Source of the DNA: Chamaea fasciata
Taxonomy: Eukaryota > Chordata > Aves > Passeriformes > Sylviidae
Length of the DNA: 64,000 nucleotides
Direction: 5' to 3'
Assembly (NCBI GenBank): GCA_029207755.1
Contig: JARCOQ010000002.1
Coordinates: forward strand, 85,152,087-85,216,086
Shown here: one piece after another, positions 48,869-60,330 of the stretch
How positions within the stretch are numbered: position 1 is the first letter of the stretch
Layout of the letters: every line of letters begins with the position of its first letter
The notes under the pieces: generated by a model
What the model was told of the DNA's origin: nothing
The model's input: only the letters and a program-made list of their open reading frames with translations
Database searches by the model: none
Position numbers and translations under genes: made by a program

Positions 48869-49968
48869 AAAACTGCCTTTGGCTGTCCTGCGTCCTCAGG
48901 ACTCCGAAAGCTTGCTTCTGGAGCGCAGCTGGTGGAGGCCTCATTATCCAGTCAGTTTCTAATGATGTTTACCAAAATCTAGCTGTGGAAGACTGGATCC
49001 ATGACCACATGGATTTAGAGAAGCAACAGATCCTTTTCCTTTGGAGAAATTCCCCTGCTGTGGTAATAGGGAGACATCAGAATCCCTGGCAGGAATGCAA
49101 CCTCAGGCTGTTGAGGCAAAAAAATATAAAACTAGCCAGGAGAAGAAGTGGAGGAGGGACAGTTTACCATGACCTAGGTAATGTCAATTTGACTTTCTTC
49201 ACAACCAGAAAAAAATATGAACGAATGGGAAACCTGAAGCTCGTTGTGAAGGCACTGAAAGCCTTGCGACCCCAGTTAGATGTACACGTCACTGACAGAT
49301 ACGACATCTTGCTAAACAGCCAATACAAAATCTCAGGCACTGCTGCAAAGCTGGGAAGGACAAGTGCTTATCACCACTGTACCTTACTCTGTAATGCAGA
49401 TAAGTTTGTTTTATCTTCTGTGCTAAAAAGTCCTTATAAAGGGCTAAAGAGTAATGCCACTCCTAGCGTGCCTGCCTCAGTGAAAAATCTTTTTGAAGAG
49501 GATGCTAGTTTAACTTCTGAGATACTCCTGGATGCCATTGCTAGAGAGTATGCTGTGCAACACCAGATAGATCACCATATCACCTTAATAAATCCAGCTG
49601 ATGAGACTCTGCTTCCTGGAATTAGTAACAAAACTAAAGAACTACAAACCTGGGAATGGGTTTATGGAAAGACACCAAAGTTCAGTGTTAGCACATGTCT
49701 TAACATGGCCTACAAAGATTCTGTTCTTGACGTTAAAGTAGATATGGATGTAAAGCATGGAAGGATTGAAGCCTGTAACATTGATCTGCCAGAACAGTGG
49801 CTGCCGGCAGAACTGTACAGTGAACTGGTTAAGAGTCTTACTGGCAGTAAGTTTTGCCCAAATGAAATCACTATGCTAGTGACAACATTGCTAAAGGTGT
49901 GTCCACAGGATGATGAGTTGCACAGCAGGTGGAGTCTACTATGTGAGAATATGATAAGGTTAATGTGA
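48850..49968 (+). CDS. LIPT1: Lipoyltransferase 1, mitochondrial
   Basis: LIPT1 moves the lipoyl group from lipoyl-GCSH (or lipoyl-AMP) to the E2 subunits of the mitochondrial 2-oxoacid dehydrogenases. The reading frame is 372 residues in one exon, close to the 373 I recall for human LIPT1. An N-terminal stretch of about 28 residues, rich in hydrophobic and basic residues and without acidic ones, fits a mitochondrial presequence. The LplA/LipB-type fold is recognised by GRHQNPWQE (74-82), the substrate-binding loop [12 protein letters not shown] (97-108), the KISGTAAK segment carrying the family's conserved lysine (160-167), and HHCTLL (175-180). No lesion is seen. The start is the first ATG in frame before the presequence, preceded by a spliced 5' leader. 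It shares a CpG-island promoter with the TSGA10 locus, and ATTAAA signals lie 65-150 bp after the stop. Confidence 0.97.
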   Translation: MVLQSLKNCLWLSCVLRTPKACFWSAAGGGLIIQSVSNDVYQNLAVEDWIHDHMDLEKQQILFLWRNSPAVVIGRHQNPWQECNLRLLRQKNIKLARRRSGGGTVYHDLGNVNLTFFTTRKKYERMGNLKLVVKALKALRPQLDVHVTDRYDILLNSQYKISGTAAKLGRTSAYHHCTLLCNADKFVLSSVLKSPYKGLKSNATPSVPASVKNLFEEDASLTSEILLDAIAREYAVQHQIDHHITLINPADETLLPGISNKTKELQTWEWVYGKTPKFSVSTCLNMAYKDSVLDVKVDMDVKHGRIEACNIDLPEQWLPAELYSELVKSLTGSKFCPNEITMLVTTLLKVCPQDDELHSRWSLLCENMIRLM

Positions 49969-50894
49969 CTTGCATTTTGAAAATGTAAGTTAAACTTCTG
50001 CTGCTTTTTAATTTAATGTATTGGAAACAAAATTAAAACATTCACTAGTAAGAGAAAAATTCAACTTGTAGAAAACAAACTGTTCGATCTTGTGCTTTTG
50101 TTTAATATTACAATTAAATTTCACACTGCCTGCACCCGATGTTCCCAAACTGTAGGATTGAAACCACTGCTGACAAGACATAATTGCTGCTTGAACCAGG
50201 AAAGATGGTGGGGGCATCCCAAATTTGCCCTGTAGCAAAGTACAAATGGCTGACACAAATGGAATGGGGTGGGTGTAAAACTGGTGTTGCGCTGCTGCAC
50301 TGCATGCCCCAGCCTGCATCCTGCTCCTTGTGGACAGTAGCCCAAAGACCATGTTGCAGCCAGTGAGCTGTGTGGAGAGGGATGTTCCCTGGTTTCTGAC
50401 TGAAAGTCCTTTCTTGCAGAGTGCTGGTGTCCCTGTGCCTCTGCTGTACAAGCACTGTAGTGAGCTCAGCTCACCACTGGGTAGTGAATCACTGTCGGTC
50501 CACCCTGGGTAGGGCTTTTGTCCATGCATGGGCAAGAGGAGGGGAAGATTAGGAAGTTCAGTGTGGGGGTTTATGTGATGAAGGCAGGAGAGGCTAACTG
50601 GGACAGAGGCCACATGGGCCTCCTCTGTTCTTGTGCCTGGCATAAAGCCAGGATTCCCTGCTGCCATGGGTACTGGGATCAAAGCTAAACATTTGGAAAT
50701 GCAAATACAGATCTAGAAGAAAGAGGTTCCCTACATTACCACCGGCAGATTTTCCCTTAAAAGGCAACAATGAACTGAAGGTGAGAGTTTTAATATTAAA
50801 TAACAGCTATATAGAGAGTAAAATTATGAAAGAAAGGCTCAAGATGTATTTGACTGTTGTTGAAGAGTAAGCGTGCAGTTTTGATTAGGTCAGG

Positions 50895-51222
50895 ACACCT
50901 GAAAGAAGGCTGTGGCCAGATGGGGTTCGGGCTCTTCTCCCGGGTAGCCAGTGACAGGACAAGAGGACACAGCATTAAGCTGCACCAGGGGAAGTTTAGG
51001 CTGGGCATTAGAAAATAATTCTTCACAGAAGGAGTGATTGGCCTTTGGAATGGGCTGCCCAGGGAGGTGATGGAGTCACCATCCCTGGAGGTGTTTAAGA
51101 AAACACTGGCTGTGCCACTCAGTGTCATGGTCTAGTTGATAAGGTGATGCTGGATCATAGGTTGGACTCGATGATCTCAAAGGTCTTCTCTAGTTAATTC
51201 TGTGATTTTCTATGTTTGAAAT
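50895..51222 (+). mobile_element. CR1 LINE fragment
   Basis: AGGCTGTGGCCAGATGGGGT, GGCTGCCCAGGGAGGTGATG and GGTTGGACTCGATGATCTCA followed by AATTCTGTGATTTTCTATG are diagnostic of the CR1 3' end. It lies downstream of LIPT1. Confidence 0.92.
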
Positions 51223-52075
51223 TTCTGGACCAGGTTAAAAGACAGACAGCTTCACATTTGGGAAATTACTGTATTTACAGTGAGCTTTCTCCAGAACATG
51301 GCTGGATCTGTGAAGCATTACACAGCTTCCTTGAATTTCCTGATGTTGTGAAGAAATCAAACAGATGACTGAAGCTACAAATAATAAAAAAATAACCTTT
51401 ATTCCCATTAAAAATAGGCATATATTATACACAACTGAATAAAATTTACAAGTGACTAGAAACTTCCTATCACAGCAGCAAGCCAGGGAGCTCCTATGGA
51501 ATGTTTGGGGGAACGACTAAAAGCACACAGCTCTGTGGCACACATATTATTCATTTTGCTGATGCAACACTGTAAAGCTGAAATATTATGAGAAAGGATA
51601 AAGAAGGCAGACCATTGGCAAATTGTGACCCATAAAACAAGGCAAAGACCAGCTCCATTTCTTATTGATTGCTGTGGAATAGATTTGTTGTTAGAAGCCA
51701 GAGGAAAAGAACAGCAGCATTAGATGACAGAAAATTAAATAATAAAGCACATTAAGAAAAGAAAATAATGGAATACACTAACCATCAGGAAAAAGAAACA
51801 AAGTTCTAGCAATAAACGTGTGACTAGAATATAGAGGCCTACCGTACTACAAGGCAGAAGTTGTAAGGCACGTGTCAGTCCTGAGGCTGAAAAGATTTTG
51901 ATGGGACCTGAAAAAGAGGCCACTGCCTGTTCTTTATGTCAATGTATGACTTAGGCAGATTCTTGCTTACAAAAGGACTCTTGTTTAAGGAAAAAAAAAA
52001 ATACTTTCTGGTTTCCAAAGGCTGAAGGAATGACAAGGGAAGACTTTGTATTTATTCTAATGAGCATATTGCTTA

Positions 52076-52212
52076 GAATCACAGAATATTTTGATTTGCA
52101 AGGGACCCAGAAGGATCAAGTCCAGCTCTTAAGTGAATGGCCCTTACAGGGATAAAACATATGACCTTGGCATTATTCACACCATGCTCTGACCAACTGA
52201 GATACTCAAGGT
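52076..52212 (-). mobile_element. SINE with tRNA-Ile-like head and CR1-like tail (TguSINE1 type)
   Basis: On the minus strand the 5' part (from about 52210) reads TATCTCAGTTGGTCAGAGCA, then GGTGTGAATAATGCCAAGGTC. This is close to tRNA-Ile(AAT): A box, anticodon arm and a decayed B box. The 3' part (52076-52135) is a CR1-like tail ending in AATATTCTGTGATTCT. As I recall, a tRNA-Ile head on a CR1 tail defines the passerine SINE TguSINE1. The head is too mutated to be a working tRNA gene. Confidence 0.75.
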
Positions 52213-53095
52213 ATCCCCTTTCTGAAAAAACATAAATTTATTCTTTTTAGGGGACTACCTTAGTAGTAGCAAAATAGCTTACTGCAGTTGAGAGAGGCAT
52301 GAAAAACCAGTCATTGGACTTTAAATGACTGAGAGTAAGACTGGGAGAGGATCACACATCTTTTCCCCACTTAATGCAAAGGATGGGTATCAGGTACATG
52401 ACCTGTATCATGGAGTAAAAGAACATGTAGGAATGACAGGGAAGAGAATACAGCTGTTTGCAGCATTCCCAGTCCAATATGCATTATTCAGAGACACATA
52501 AGACAACCCTAAACTGACTGTGTAATGAACACTACCATGTTTGTAGGCAAAGGGCTTGGAAAATGGAATGCAAAATTTGGAATTACTAGTAAAGTCTGGG
52601 AAATAAACTATCATAGGATTTACAAAACCCCAGAAAAATAGTAGTCATTACTAGAATACAGGAGTTAAAGGAAATAAATAAGACTGCTTATAAAAGAGGA
52701 CATGTGGCAGCCCAGCTTCCAATGATTATGAGGTGGTCAGTTAAAGATATAAAATTCAAAACAGGCTCAAGACAAAATCAACAGTAAAATCAGAAATGAC
52801 AGTAAAGAGGCTTTTGAAAGACACTCTTGAGGGTCTGATATGAAATCAAGATAAAATTTCAACATGGATTGTGTTAATTAAGATTACAGAAGAAGTACAA
52901 TGAAGGAATCATGCAGGTTTGTTTTCTCAGACTGGAAAGTCTCAAATATTCTTACACATATAGATTATAAAAGCTGTGCTGCACTAAGTACTTAGAAGAG
53001 TTGCTTCTGTGGGCAACCAGCTGGAGTCAAGCAACATCTTTCAGTCTTACATTTTTATGCTTATGAAAACACTTATTAAAACCAGTCATTTCTGA

Positions 53096-55617
53096 TCACA
53101 TTTTCTTTGTGTGTTTAGTGTGAAAGACATCCACTGTTGTTTCATGACAAGGTCTCAAGTCAAAGTCACAGTATCCAATGCTGAAACGACCCTGCAGAAA
53201 TGAACAGAATTGTCATGTTGAGCATATACTGTAGAAGAGCTCATTTTAAGTTAATTAAAGAAGTCAAAGCATCCTTACCTGTGGTTTCTTAAAATAATCA
53301 AGACCCCTTCCAATCTTAATCATCCACCCATTGTTGAATCTGTTTTAAAAATGCACAAATTTGAATACTGTGAGTATGCTGAATAAAAAGGGTACATCCA
53401 CATGATGCACAAGCTCCTTGCTTCAATCACAGTTATTTCCTAGTGTCACCAATACCTGTGTGAACCACAGAAGGCACCATTCTGTATAGATACGACTAAG
53501 ATTATATCCACAATTAGAAAATATGAAACTACAGAGGGCTGATTACATCCAGTGAGGGCCACTGCCTTTTACTTTGTTAACTACAGCGGTAGTTATCTCA
53601 GAAGTTAGGGTTAAATAGTTTGACTTCAAATAACTGACATTTGGTCATTTTTTTATATCACCCACCTGATTTCTCGATCATGTATTGAAGACGAGAAGTC
53701 AATATTCAGTGTTACTCCATAATTACTCAATGACTTTTTTATTTCTTCCAAGGCAGTCATCTGTTGACTCCTCCCACTACCCTATCAAAAGTAAAAATAA
53801 TGTGATAGGGTTTCTTTTTTCTTTTTTAAACTCTTTGTTCTACTTCTGGTCACCACTTCTTAAACTCATGCACAAAACCTTTTCAGTATCAAAGTAAACC
53901 AAAAGAAAGTAACTTGGATGAAGGCAGATTAACAGTTTCAAAGACAAGATAAAAAGCAGACAGACTCCAGGTATACTTGCTGAGGGATTTGGAGGAGGAG
54001 CTCACTCTCAGCCCTTTGAAACTAGATATGTACTATTTGTGCCAAAATAAGTCTGGTAATAGTTTAAATAAGTGCAGTGGTAGTTTGAGAGATTTCAGCT
54101 CATGAAAGCCTCTAAAATGACAAATACAGATGTCAGAAGAACAAAAAATACCCCTTGTCTCAACAGATGCTTTGGTTTTTATGACATTTTCCACAACAAA
54201 ACTTTCACAGAAATTTCAATTTAAGATTCTGTTTACCCAGAATTTGTTAACCAGAAAACTCCAAACTTACAAAATTACTTATGTTCAACTATCACGTTTT
54301 TATTTTTCTCTTAATCTGTGTTTTCTGCTGAAAGCATCACACCCTGAGCATATCAAGCCCTGGTAAGTTGGAACAAGTCTGTATTTTTATATTTTGTTTT
54401 GCATGTGGCATCATCTGAGTACAGGGAAATAGAACCCAAAATCTAGACACTTACCTCATCATAGGAAGTGAGGAGGTGGATTGTTTTCACCTTGCACGGC
54501 CCCTTAACTAGCATCTCGCAGAATCGTAGAAAGTTATACAACTGAAAAAGTTTTGTTTAATTAAGCAGCTTGGAATTTCTCTAGTGGCTACATTTGTATC
54601 AGTTACACCAAATATCTACTTGCCTGATGAACCTGCCGAATGTATGGGTCCTCCACCCAAACTTCAGAAACAATCTCAGTGAGGTACTCGTGGAAAAGCT
54701 TTTCATAGCCAAAACCTGTTGCATTTTCTTCTATCCTGATTTGCTTATGGTATTTGCCATCTGAAAGGAAAGTAAATCTCTTTTTAACTAAAGGTCAGGA
54801 CATAATTTCCATGTTAAACCACCTTGCCCATCAAACATTCGCGTAACAAGAGAAAATTAAAAGCAAACGGGTACATCGGGTACGAGACAGCTCACGGAAT
54901 CACAGAACGGGTCAGGTTGCAAGGGACCACAGTGGGACATCTGCTCAAGCAGGGTCATCCCAGAGCACATGGTACAGGATTGTGTCCAGACAGTTCTTGA
55001 GTATCTCCAGAGAGGGAGACTCCAACCCTGTCTGTGTAATCTGTTCCAGTGCTCGGTCACCCGCATAGTAAAGAAGTTCTTCCTCATATTCAAGTGGAAC
55101 TTCCTGTGCATCAGTTTCTGCCCTTTGCCTCGTGTCCTGGTCATTGGCATCACCGGGAAGGGCCTGACTCCCTCCTCTTGGTTACCTTGTTTCTCTTTCT
55201 CAATGTGTTTTTTAATGTCCTCGGCCCTGGTCATGTACTCCGATATCTTCTGCCGGTAGCGGTGCTTTTTCGCCTCATCTGTCGTGGCTGTGAATCACAA
55301 GAAGTCACGGGCCGGTTAAACACAGGGGCCGCCCCCCCTCCCCCCCCGAGCCCTGCCTGGCCCGGCTCTCCCGGGAGGAGACCGCCAGCTCCCCCTCCCT
55401 CCAACACTGCTCGTGTGTCCCCAGGGCCACCCCGAGCGCCGACGGCGGGGCCCAGCCCGGTACCTTTCACCACCTGCAGCAGGAGGTCGATGCCTTCCTG
55501 GTAACACACCAGCGACTCCTGGAACCGGCACGCCACATCCAGCTGCACCGCCCGCTTCACCGTCTCCGCCCCGGCCCGCTCCAGCGCGGCATAGCCATCG
55601 CTGCCCGCCCGCGACAT
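53096..55617 (-). CDS. MITD1: MIT domain-containing protein 1
   Basis: MITD1 binds ESCRT-III tails at the midbody and helps coordinate abscission in cytokinesis. Seven coding exons join without a break: 55617-55464, 55287-55186, 54760-54624, 54541-54455, 53781-53666, 53339-53279 and 53191-53096. They give 250 residues (249 in human, from memory). The MIT three-helix domain spans about residues 10-85, with [13 protein letters not shown] (39-51) as its signature. The C-terminal phospholipase-D-like domain follows, with [29 protein letters not shown] and [20 protein letters not shown] clearly readable. All introns are GT-AG except intron 3, whose donor is CAG|GCAAGT (GC-AG). A CR1 element touches the exon 2 donor. 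The gene is head to head with MRPL30. Confidence 0.96.
54888..55180 (-). mobile_element. CR1 LINE fragment abutting the MITD1 exon 2 donor
   Basis: Read on the minus strand it runs from GGAGTCAGGCCCTTCCCGG through GATGCCAATGACCAGGACAC and GGAACAGATTACACAGACAG to a TTCTGTGATTCCG tail at the left. Its truncated 5' end lies within about 10 bp of the GTAACC donor of MITD1 exon 2, in the gene's own orientation. Confidence 0.9.
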
Positions 55618-56090
55618 GGACCGCGACGGGGACGCGGACCGGGATGGCGGCGGGAGCGGGACGGGGAACGGGGACTGCGCAGGGGAACGGCGGGGAGGTG
55701 TCTCACCCTTGTTCTTCCGCCCGCTCGGAACTGAAGTGCCGCTGCACCGGTGTCCGGACGGAGCGAAGCGTGCGCACCGAGATGGCGGCAGCGCCGGGCC
55801 GGGCGGGCCTGGGCCTTGCAGGCATCGGGAAGGTGAGGAGCTGGGGTGGGGGTCGGGTGTGTCGGGAATCCCGGGGGAGGGGGAACCCAGGCGGGGATCT
55901 ATGGAGAGATCTGGGCCGGGGCTGAGGCTTGCAGCCTCCCGGAAAGTGGGGATCCAGATGCGGTTCTGGGAAAAGGCTCCAAGCGGGGTCTCGTGGGGGT
56001 TGATCCAGTGGGGCATCCTGTTCGGGGCTCCGCTGCCGCGGGAAGGGTGGGGATCCGGGTGGGGCTGGGACTCGTAGCGGTGTCATCTGT
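55310..56090. promoter_or_regulatory. CpG-island bidirectional promoter, MITD1 / MRPL30
   Basis: CpG-dense sequence covers both first exons. Only 164 bp separate the two start codons (55617 on - and 55782 on +), so the core promoters must overlap. YY1-type ATGGCGGC motifs occur at 55644-55651 and at the MRPL30 start (55782-55789). NRF-1-like TGCGCA cores occur at 55676-55681 and 55771-55776. These sites are typical of promoters for nuclear genes of mitochondrial proteins. A C-run near 55328-55348 makes the minus strand G-rich. Confidence 0.8.
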
Positions 56091-57948
56091 TCGCAAGTAT
56101 TCGGAGCTATAAGGAAATACAGCTTCTTGCATAACTTGCAGACAAGTTACGCCCTTCTCTTTTTGCAGGTGCTGGGCAAGAGGGTGGAGGGGATGGCGTC
56201 CCCGGTGTGGGTTCGTTGTCACTTTACCAGGTCGACAATTCCAGACTCGGTATGAGCTTGACTTGCACTGTACATTTTTACATTTATGGTTTTAGTTTAT
56301 TTTTTGCAAGATACCATCTGGTGTCAGTTGACTCTTTTCCCTAAAAGCATTCTTAAAGCCTGTGAAAAACTTGCCATCCAGAGGCTGAGCACTGGCTCCC
56401 TGATAAAGTGCACGTGAATTAGGTGTTGTGCTGGTGCAGGGCGTTGTCCAGGTTTTTCTGTGCCGTTTGTGTGGCTAAACTCAAGAGTTACTATATTTGT
56501 CAGCAAACCGGCATAGAAATATGTTTGACTTCATGTTATAAAAGCTAAATTTGAGGTCATTTTTTTGGTGCTTTGGCCCCCTGAAAAGAAAAATATGTAA
56601 GACTTTTTACAAGGTTGAACCATGTTTTAGACAGTAGTTAACTGCAGTGCTGTTGACCAGATATTTAGGGAAAGAACCTCTGGTTTTGTGAACTTTTTAT
56701 TCTAGGTATTTCAGCCACGACCTGAAGATCACAAAAAGTATGGAGGTGACCCTGAGGAGCCCCACAAAATCCACGTTATTACAAGAATAAAAAGTGTCAT
56801 TGGTCGCCCGTATTGGGAAAAGAAGATAATACGTGATCTGGGACTGGATAAAGTATGATTGTTGGTTTTTATACTTGTGTATGTCAGAAATTTAGCACTA
56901 AGGTGGTGGGTTTTATAAGGACCTCCATTTTGCGGTCACAAACCAGAATTACATTCATAGCAGCCATACAGCAGTCTGAGGTGGTGATGATGTGTTTAAG
57001 AGTAGAGGGGAATGTTTGTGGCAAATGGGCTTTCAGTGGGAATTCAGAATATCTCTGTGTGGTATTGTGGTTGCATTGCCTGAGGAGAACTTTGCCCTGA
57101 GAATTATTCTAAAACAATAGAAATAGGTTTGTAAATACTTTGAATTCAGGTCTCTGTGGGTCATATTATTCAGAAATTGTAGGAAGGTAAATAAAACTCG
57201 CTTATCAATGGAAAGGCTTCCAAATTCAAGACTCTAAAATTTGTGTCAAAGATGTGTTTTTCTGAGTTTTTCAGGCCAACTGCGCATTGTGCAAAGATTT
57301 GTCTAGTCAGTGCTATATTGCAGAGAAAAAAAAGTGTGCTTGATCAATTTAAGTTATAACTGAAGAAAGCAGTTTTCCCCTAAACTCTTGTATTTACATT
57401 TATAGTATTTTTAACAGTTGGAAGAAAAATACATTTATAGTGAAATCAGAATGAAGATAACCTTGTCTTTTTACTGGAGTCAAGTTTTGATTGCATATTT
57501 TTATGTATGTTCTTGATGCATGGCACTTCTCAAAATCTTTATATTTGCAAATGTGGTTTATTTTTTTACTGATAGTGTGCAAAGTTCACTGAACAAAGAT
57601 TTGGGATTTGGCAACACATTTGTAAAGCTTGTTTTATCCCTTATGTAGGCACATCAGCCAAGACTCCACAAAAATATCCCTTCTGTGAATTCCAGACTGA
57701 AAGTTGTTAAACATCTGATAAGGTTTGTTAACTATTTGTTTATTTATATCTGGAACATTTAATGTAATTCCCTTCTAGTCACGGGACTTCACTAAGCAAA
57801 CTCTTTTGCCTGTAGAATACAGCCACTGAAACTACCCCACGGGCTGCCAACAGAAGAGGAAGTGTCCAGCACCTATCTGACAACCAAGGGAGAGCTTGTC
57901 ATTAAAAAGCGCCTGAAACCTGTGGAGCAGAAAGAAATTAAGCCATAA
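55782..57948 (+). CDS. MRPL30: Mitochondrial ribosomal protein L30 (uL30m)
   Basis: This is a large-subunit protein of the mitochondrial ribosome. Five coding exons (55782-55832, 56169-56249, 56706-56852, 57649-57722, 57816-57948) join in frame to 161 residues, the same length as I recall for human. Recognition comes from [20 protein letters not shown] and [18 protein letters not shown], followed by [20 protein letters not shown], the L30 ferredoxin-like core, and GLP near the end. The first 30-40 residues (basic, few acidic) act as the mitochondrial targeting region and are the least conserved part. All introns are GT-AG. The start ATG lies inside a YY1-type motif. It is divergent from MITD1. 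Confidence 0.96.
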
Positions 57949-57977
57949 GGTGTACTGGTTGGATATAGATTTTATAA

Positions 57978-57983
57978 AATAAA
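57978..57983 (+). terminator. MRPL30: MRPL30 polyadenylation signal
   Basis: An AATAAA hexamer begins 30 bp after the MRPL30 stop codon, which gives a very short 3' UTR. A GT-rich stretch follows about 25 bp downstream, as expected of a cleavage site. Confidence 0.75.
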
Positions 57984-60144
57984 TACTTTAAATCCCCAGC
58001 TAAGAGTTTGTGTATAAAATGTAAAGATTCTTACTCCGGTATGGATGGCAAAGGTGATACTGATGCTTAAAGAAGGATTGCAGGTGTACAGATATGAAAT
58101 TCAATGTTGTTAGTAGTTACCTGAAATATTAAATGAGTTATAGGCTCTCTGTCTTTGTGTTTTAATTTTGTGGCTAGATTGCTGCAGTTTTTGGCTAACT
58201 GTGAGAAAACTTTGTTTATAAAGTCAAATAAGCAGAGAAGTGAGTAGAATAGATCTCGCTGATGATGGTGAGGACATTTCACAGCTAGCAGTAAAGATTT
58301 ACAGCAATACTGCAGGACTTCCACTGCACAGAGGAAGGAATTGTAATTGGAATGCCCTCTGTTTAGTAGTCACATGAGAATTGACTGGCTGTCCACAGAG
58401 GGTGATTTACCACAGTTATCCAGATCTCACGCTTTTTCCCTAGCAAACAGTCTGTCATCTGGCTTCTACTGTAGCTTGCAAAACAGATGAACTCTCCATT
58501 TGGGACTAACAGGAGTTATTCACCTCTTGGTTGGTTGTTTAATTTTAGGAAACCTGCTGTCTTCATATGTATCCCCTGATCCTAAGTGTTCAGTGAAAAT
58601 AGCCTAAGAGCTGCCGTCTATGTGAAAGTGAATGCTTTTCCTTTTCTAAAATGGCAGATGTTAGAAATGTAGAGACCCTGAAGCAAACCTCTGATGTGAG
58701 ATAGAATTGTGGGCTGCAAGCTTATAAAATACTACAGTGTGTGTAGTTTTATTTACAGTTTTAAGAACTGTGGCCAAAGTTAGCAAGCTGCTGCTGTATC
58801 AAATGATAAAGTAGTTTGCATTCCAGCCAGGATAAATTCTGTAATTTAACACGCTGTGAGCCTCTCCCACATTGAACACACTGAAGAGGAGTTAATATTA
58901 ATGACTGCATGCTGTGAGAGCATCAGAGAGATGCAGTGGCTGAAAATTAGTGTTTATCCTTTCTGCCTGCTCGCAGAGAAGAGTAAACACCTGTAGGAGT
59001 TCAAAGGAAGAGAGATCTCAGTACAGGGACATAAAAGCTGGATGCACTGTGCAGAGAGAAAAGATAGGCTGTGGTAGTGGCATTGAGTGTAATGGCCCCT
59101 ATGGCCAGGCTGAAGGCAGAAATGAGAATTTAAGCTGAAATAAAATAGCATGGAAAATGTGATAAATTAATCACTTTTTAGATAATGTAATCATTTTTCA
59201 GATAAATTAATGTTGCTTTTCTCACCTCCCTCCTTTCTTCCAGCATCTTCTCAGCATCATGTGCTGCAGTGTGTTATCACTGCAGTCTCTGTGAGGTGTT
59301 GATCGTATTCCCACAGGGAAGTACTAGCTGGAATTTGAGCCCTTTTGAAGGATGTGTGTAGTGCATCCGAGGCACAGGGCATTCTTTAAAGAGATGGTGC
59401 AAGTTCTAGGCCACAAAAAATTAGGCAAATGGATCTTGCTGCTGATGCATAGCAAATAATAAGACTCGTGCCTGGCTCGGTGTCCCAGAGCACCAGAGCC
59501 AGGCTGGCTCAGCCTTGCCAGGCTTGTTTGGGGTTCGTGTCCGTGGCACTGCAGCCTGGGGAGCTTCCAGCAGAGGGCTCTGCGTATGGATGTGCATATG
59601 GACCTCTGGCGCTGCAGCCTACAAAAGTGCTGCAGGGTATCCCGGAGGGACTGTGTTAATGGAAAGGCTTGGTACCGCTCCCAGCTTAACAAGTGTCTGA
59701 TAAACTATCGAAGCTAAAGCAGAGCTAATAGCAAGCTCCCACATAGAGAGAAGGGAAAATACATAGTACCTGTTATATCTGACTAAGATTCAGCTACAGG
59801 AGATGTTTACAGAGATGTTTAATTGACAAGCTGACGGTTCCAATGAAAAAGAAAATTGTATTTTTTCAAACCTTTTTAATATATGTGTATGTTTGGGTGT
59901 TTCTGAAGTGGCATTTCCCCCAAGGACCACTCTCATACAGTTAGTCTGCTATCCCAAACCTTCTCTGTATACATTCTCTAAAGACTTGCTCTCAACCCTA
60001 AGACTTGAACCAGCAGGGTGCACAAACACAGTGTGTGTCCACACCTTTTCAGTAAGGGAGCTTTGAAAGGCTCTGTGTAGATCTTTGTGAAGCACAGATA
60101 AGAGGCATTGCCTTTTTGTGTAGGGAACAAACGACTGACTTAAG

Positions 60145-60330
60145 ATGATTCCAAAATTGAAGTTGGAAGGTACCTTTTTGCTCTCTAGTCCAACCTCCTG
60201 CTCAGCACAGGGCCAGCACTGAGGTCAGATGAGGTTGCTCAGTGCTTTGTCCAGTTGGGTGTTGAAAGCCTCTGACAAGAACAGCTCAGCCTCTCTCAAC
60301 AGCCAGCACTGCTGTTCTGTACAGCTGTTA
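60145..60330 (-). mobile_element. CR1 LINE fragment
   Basis: GAAGTTGGAAGGTACCTTTT, then CCTCCTGCTCAGCACAGGG and GCTCAGTGCTTTGTCCAGTT, are reverse-complement CR1 3' sequence. Confidence 0.8.

Noticed and set aside
52143..52212. A tRNA-Ile gene on the minus strand
   Set aside because: The B box and acceptor stem are mutated and the sequence runs into a CR1-like tail, so it is a SINE head and not a tRNA gene.
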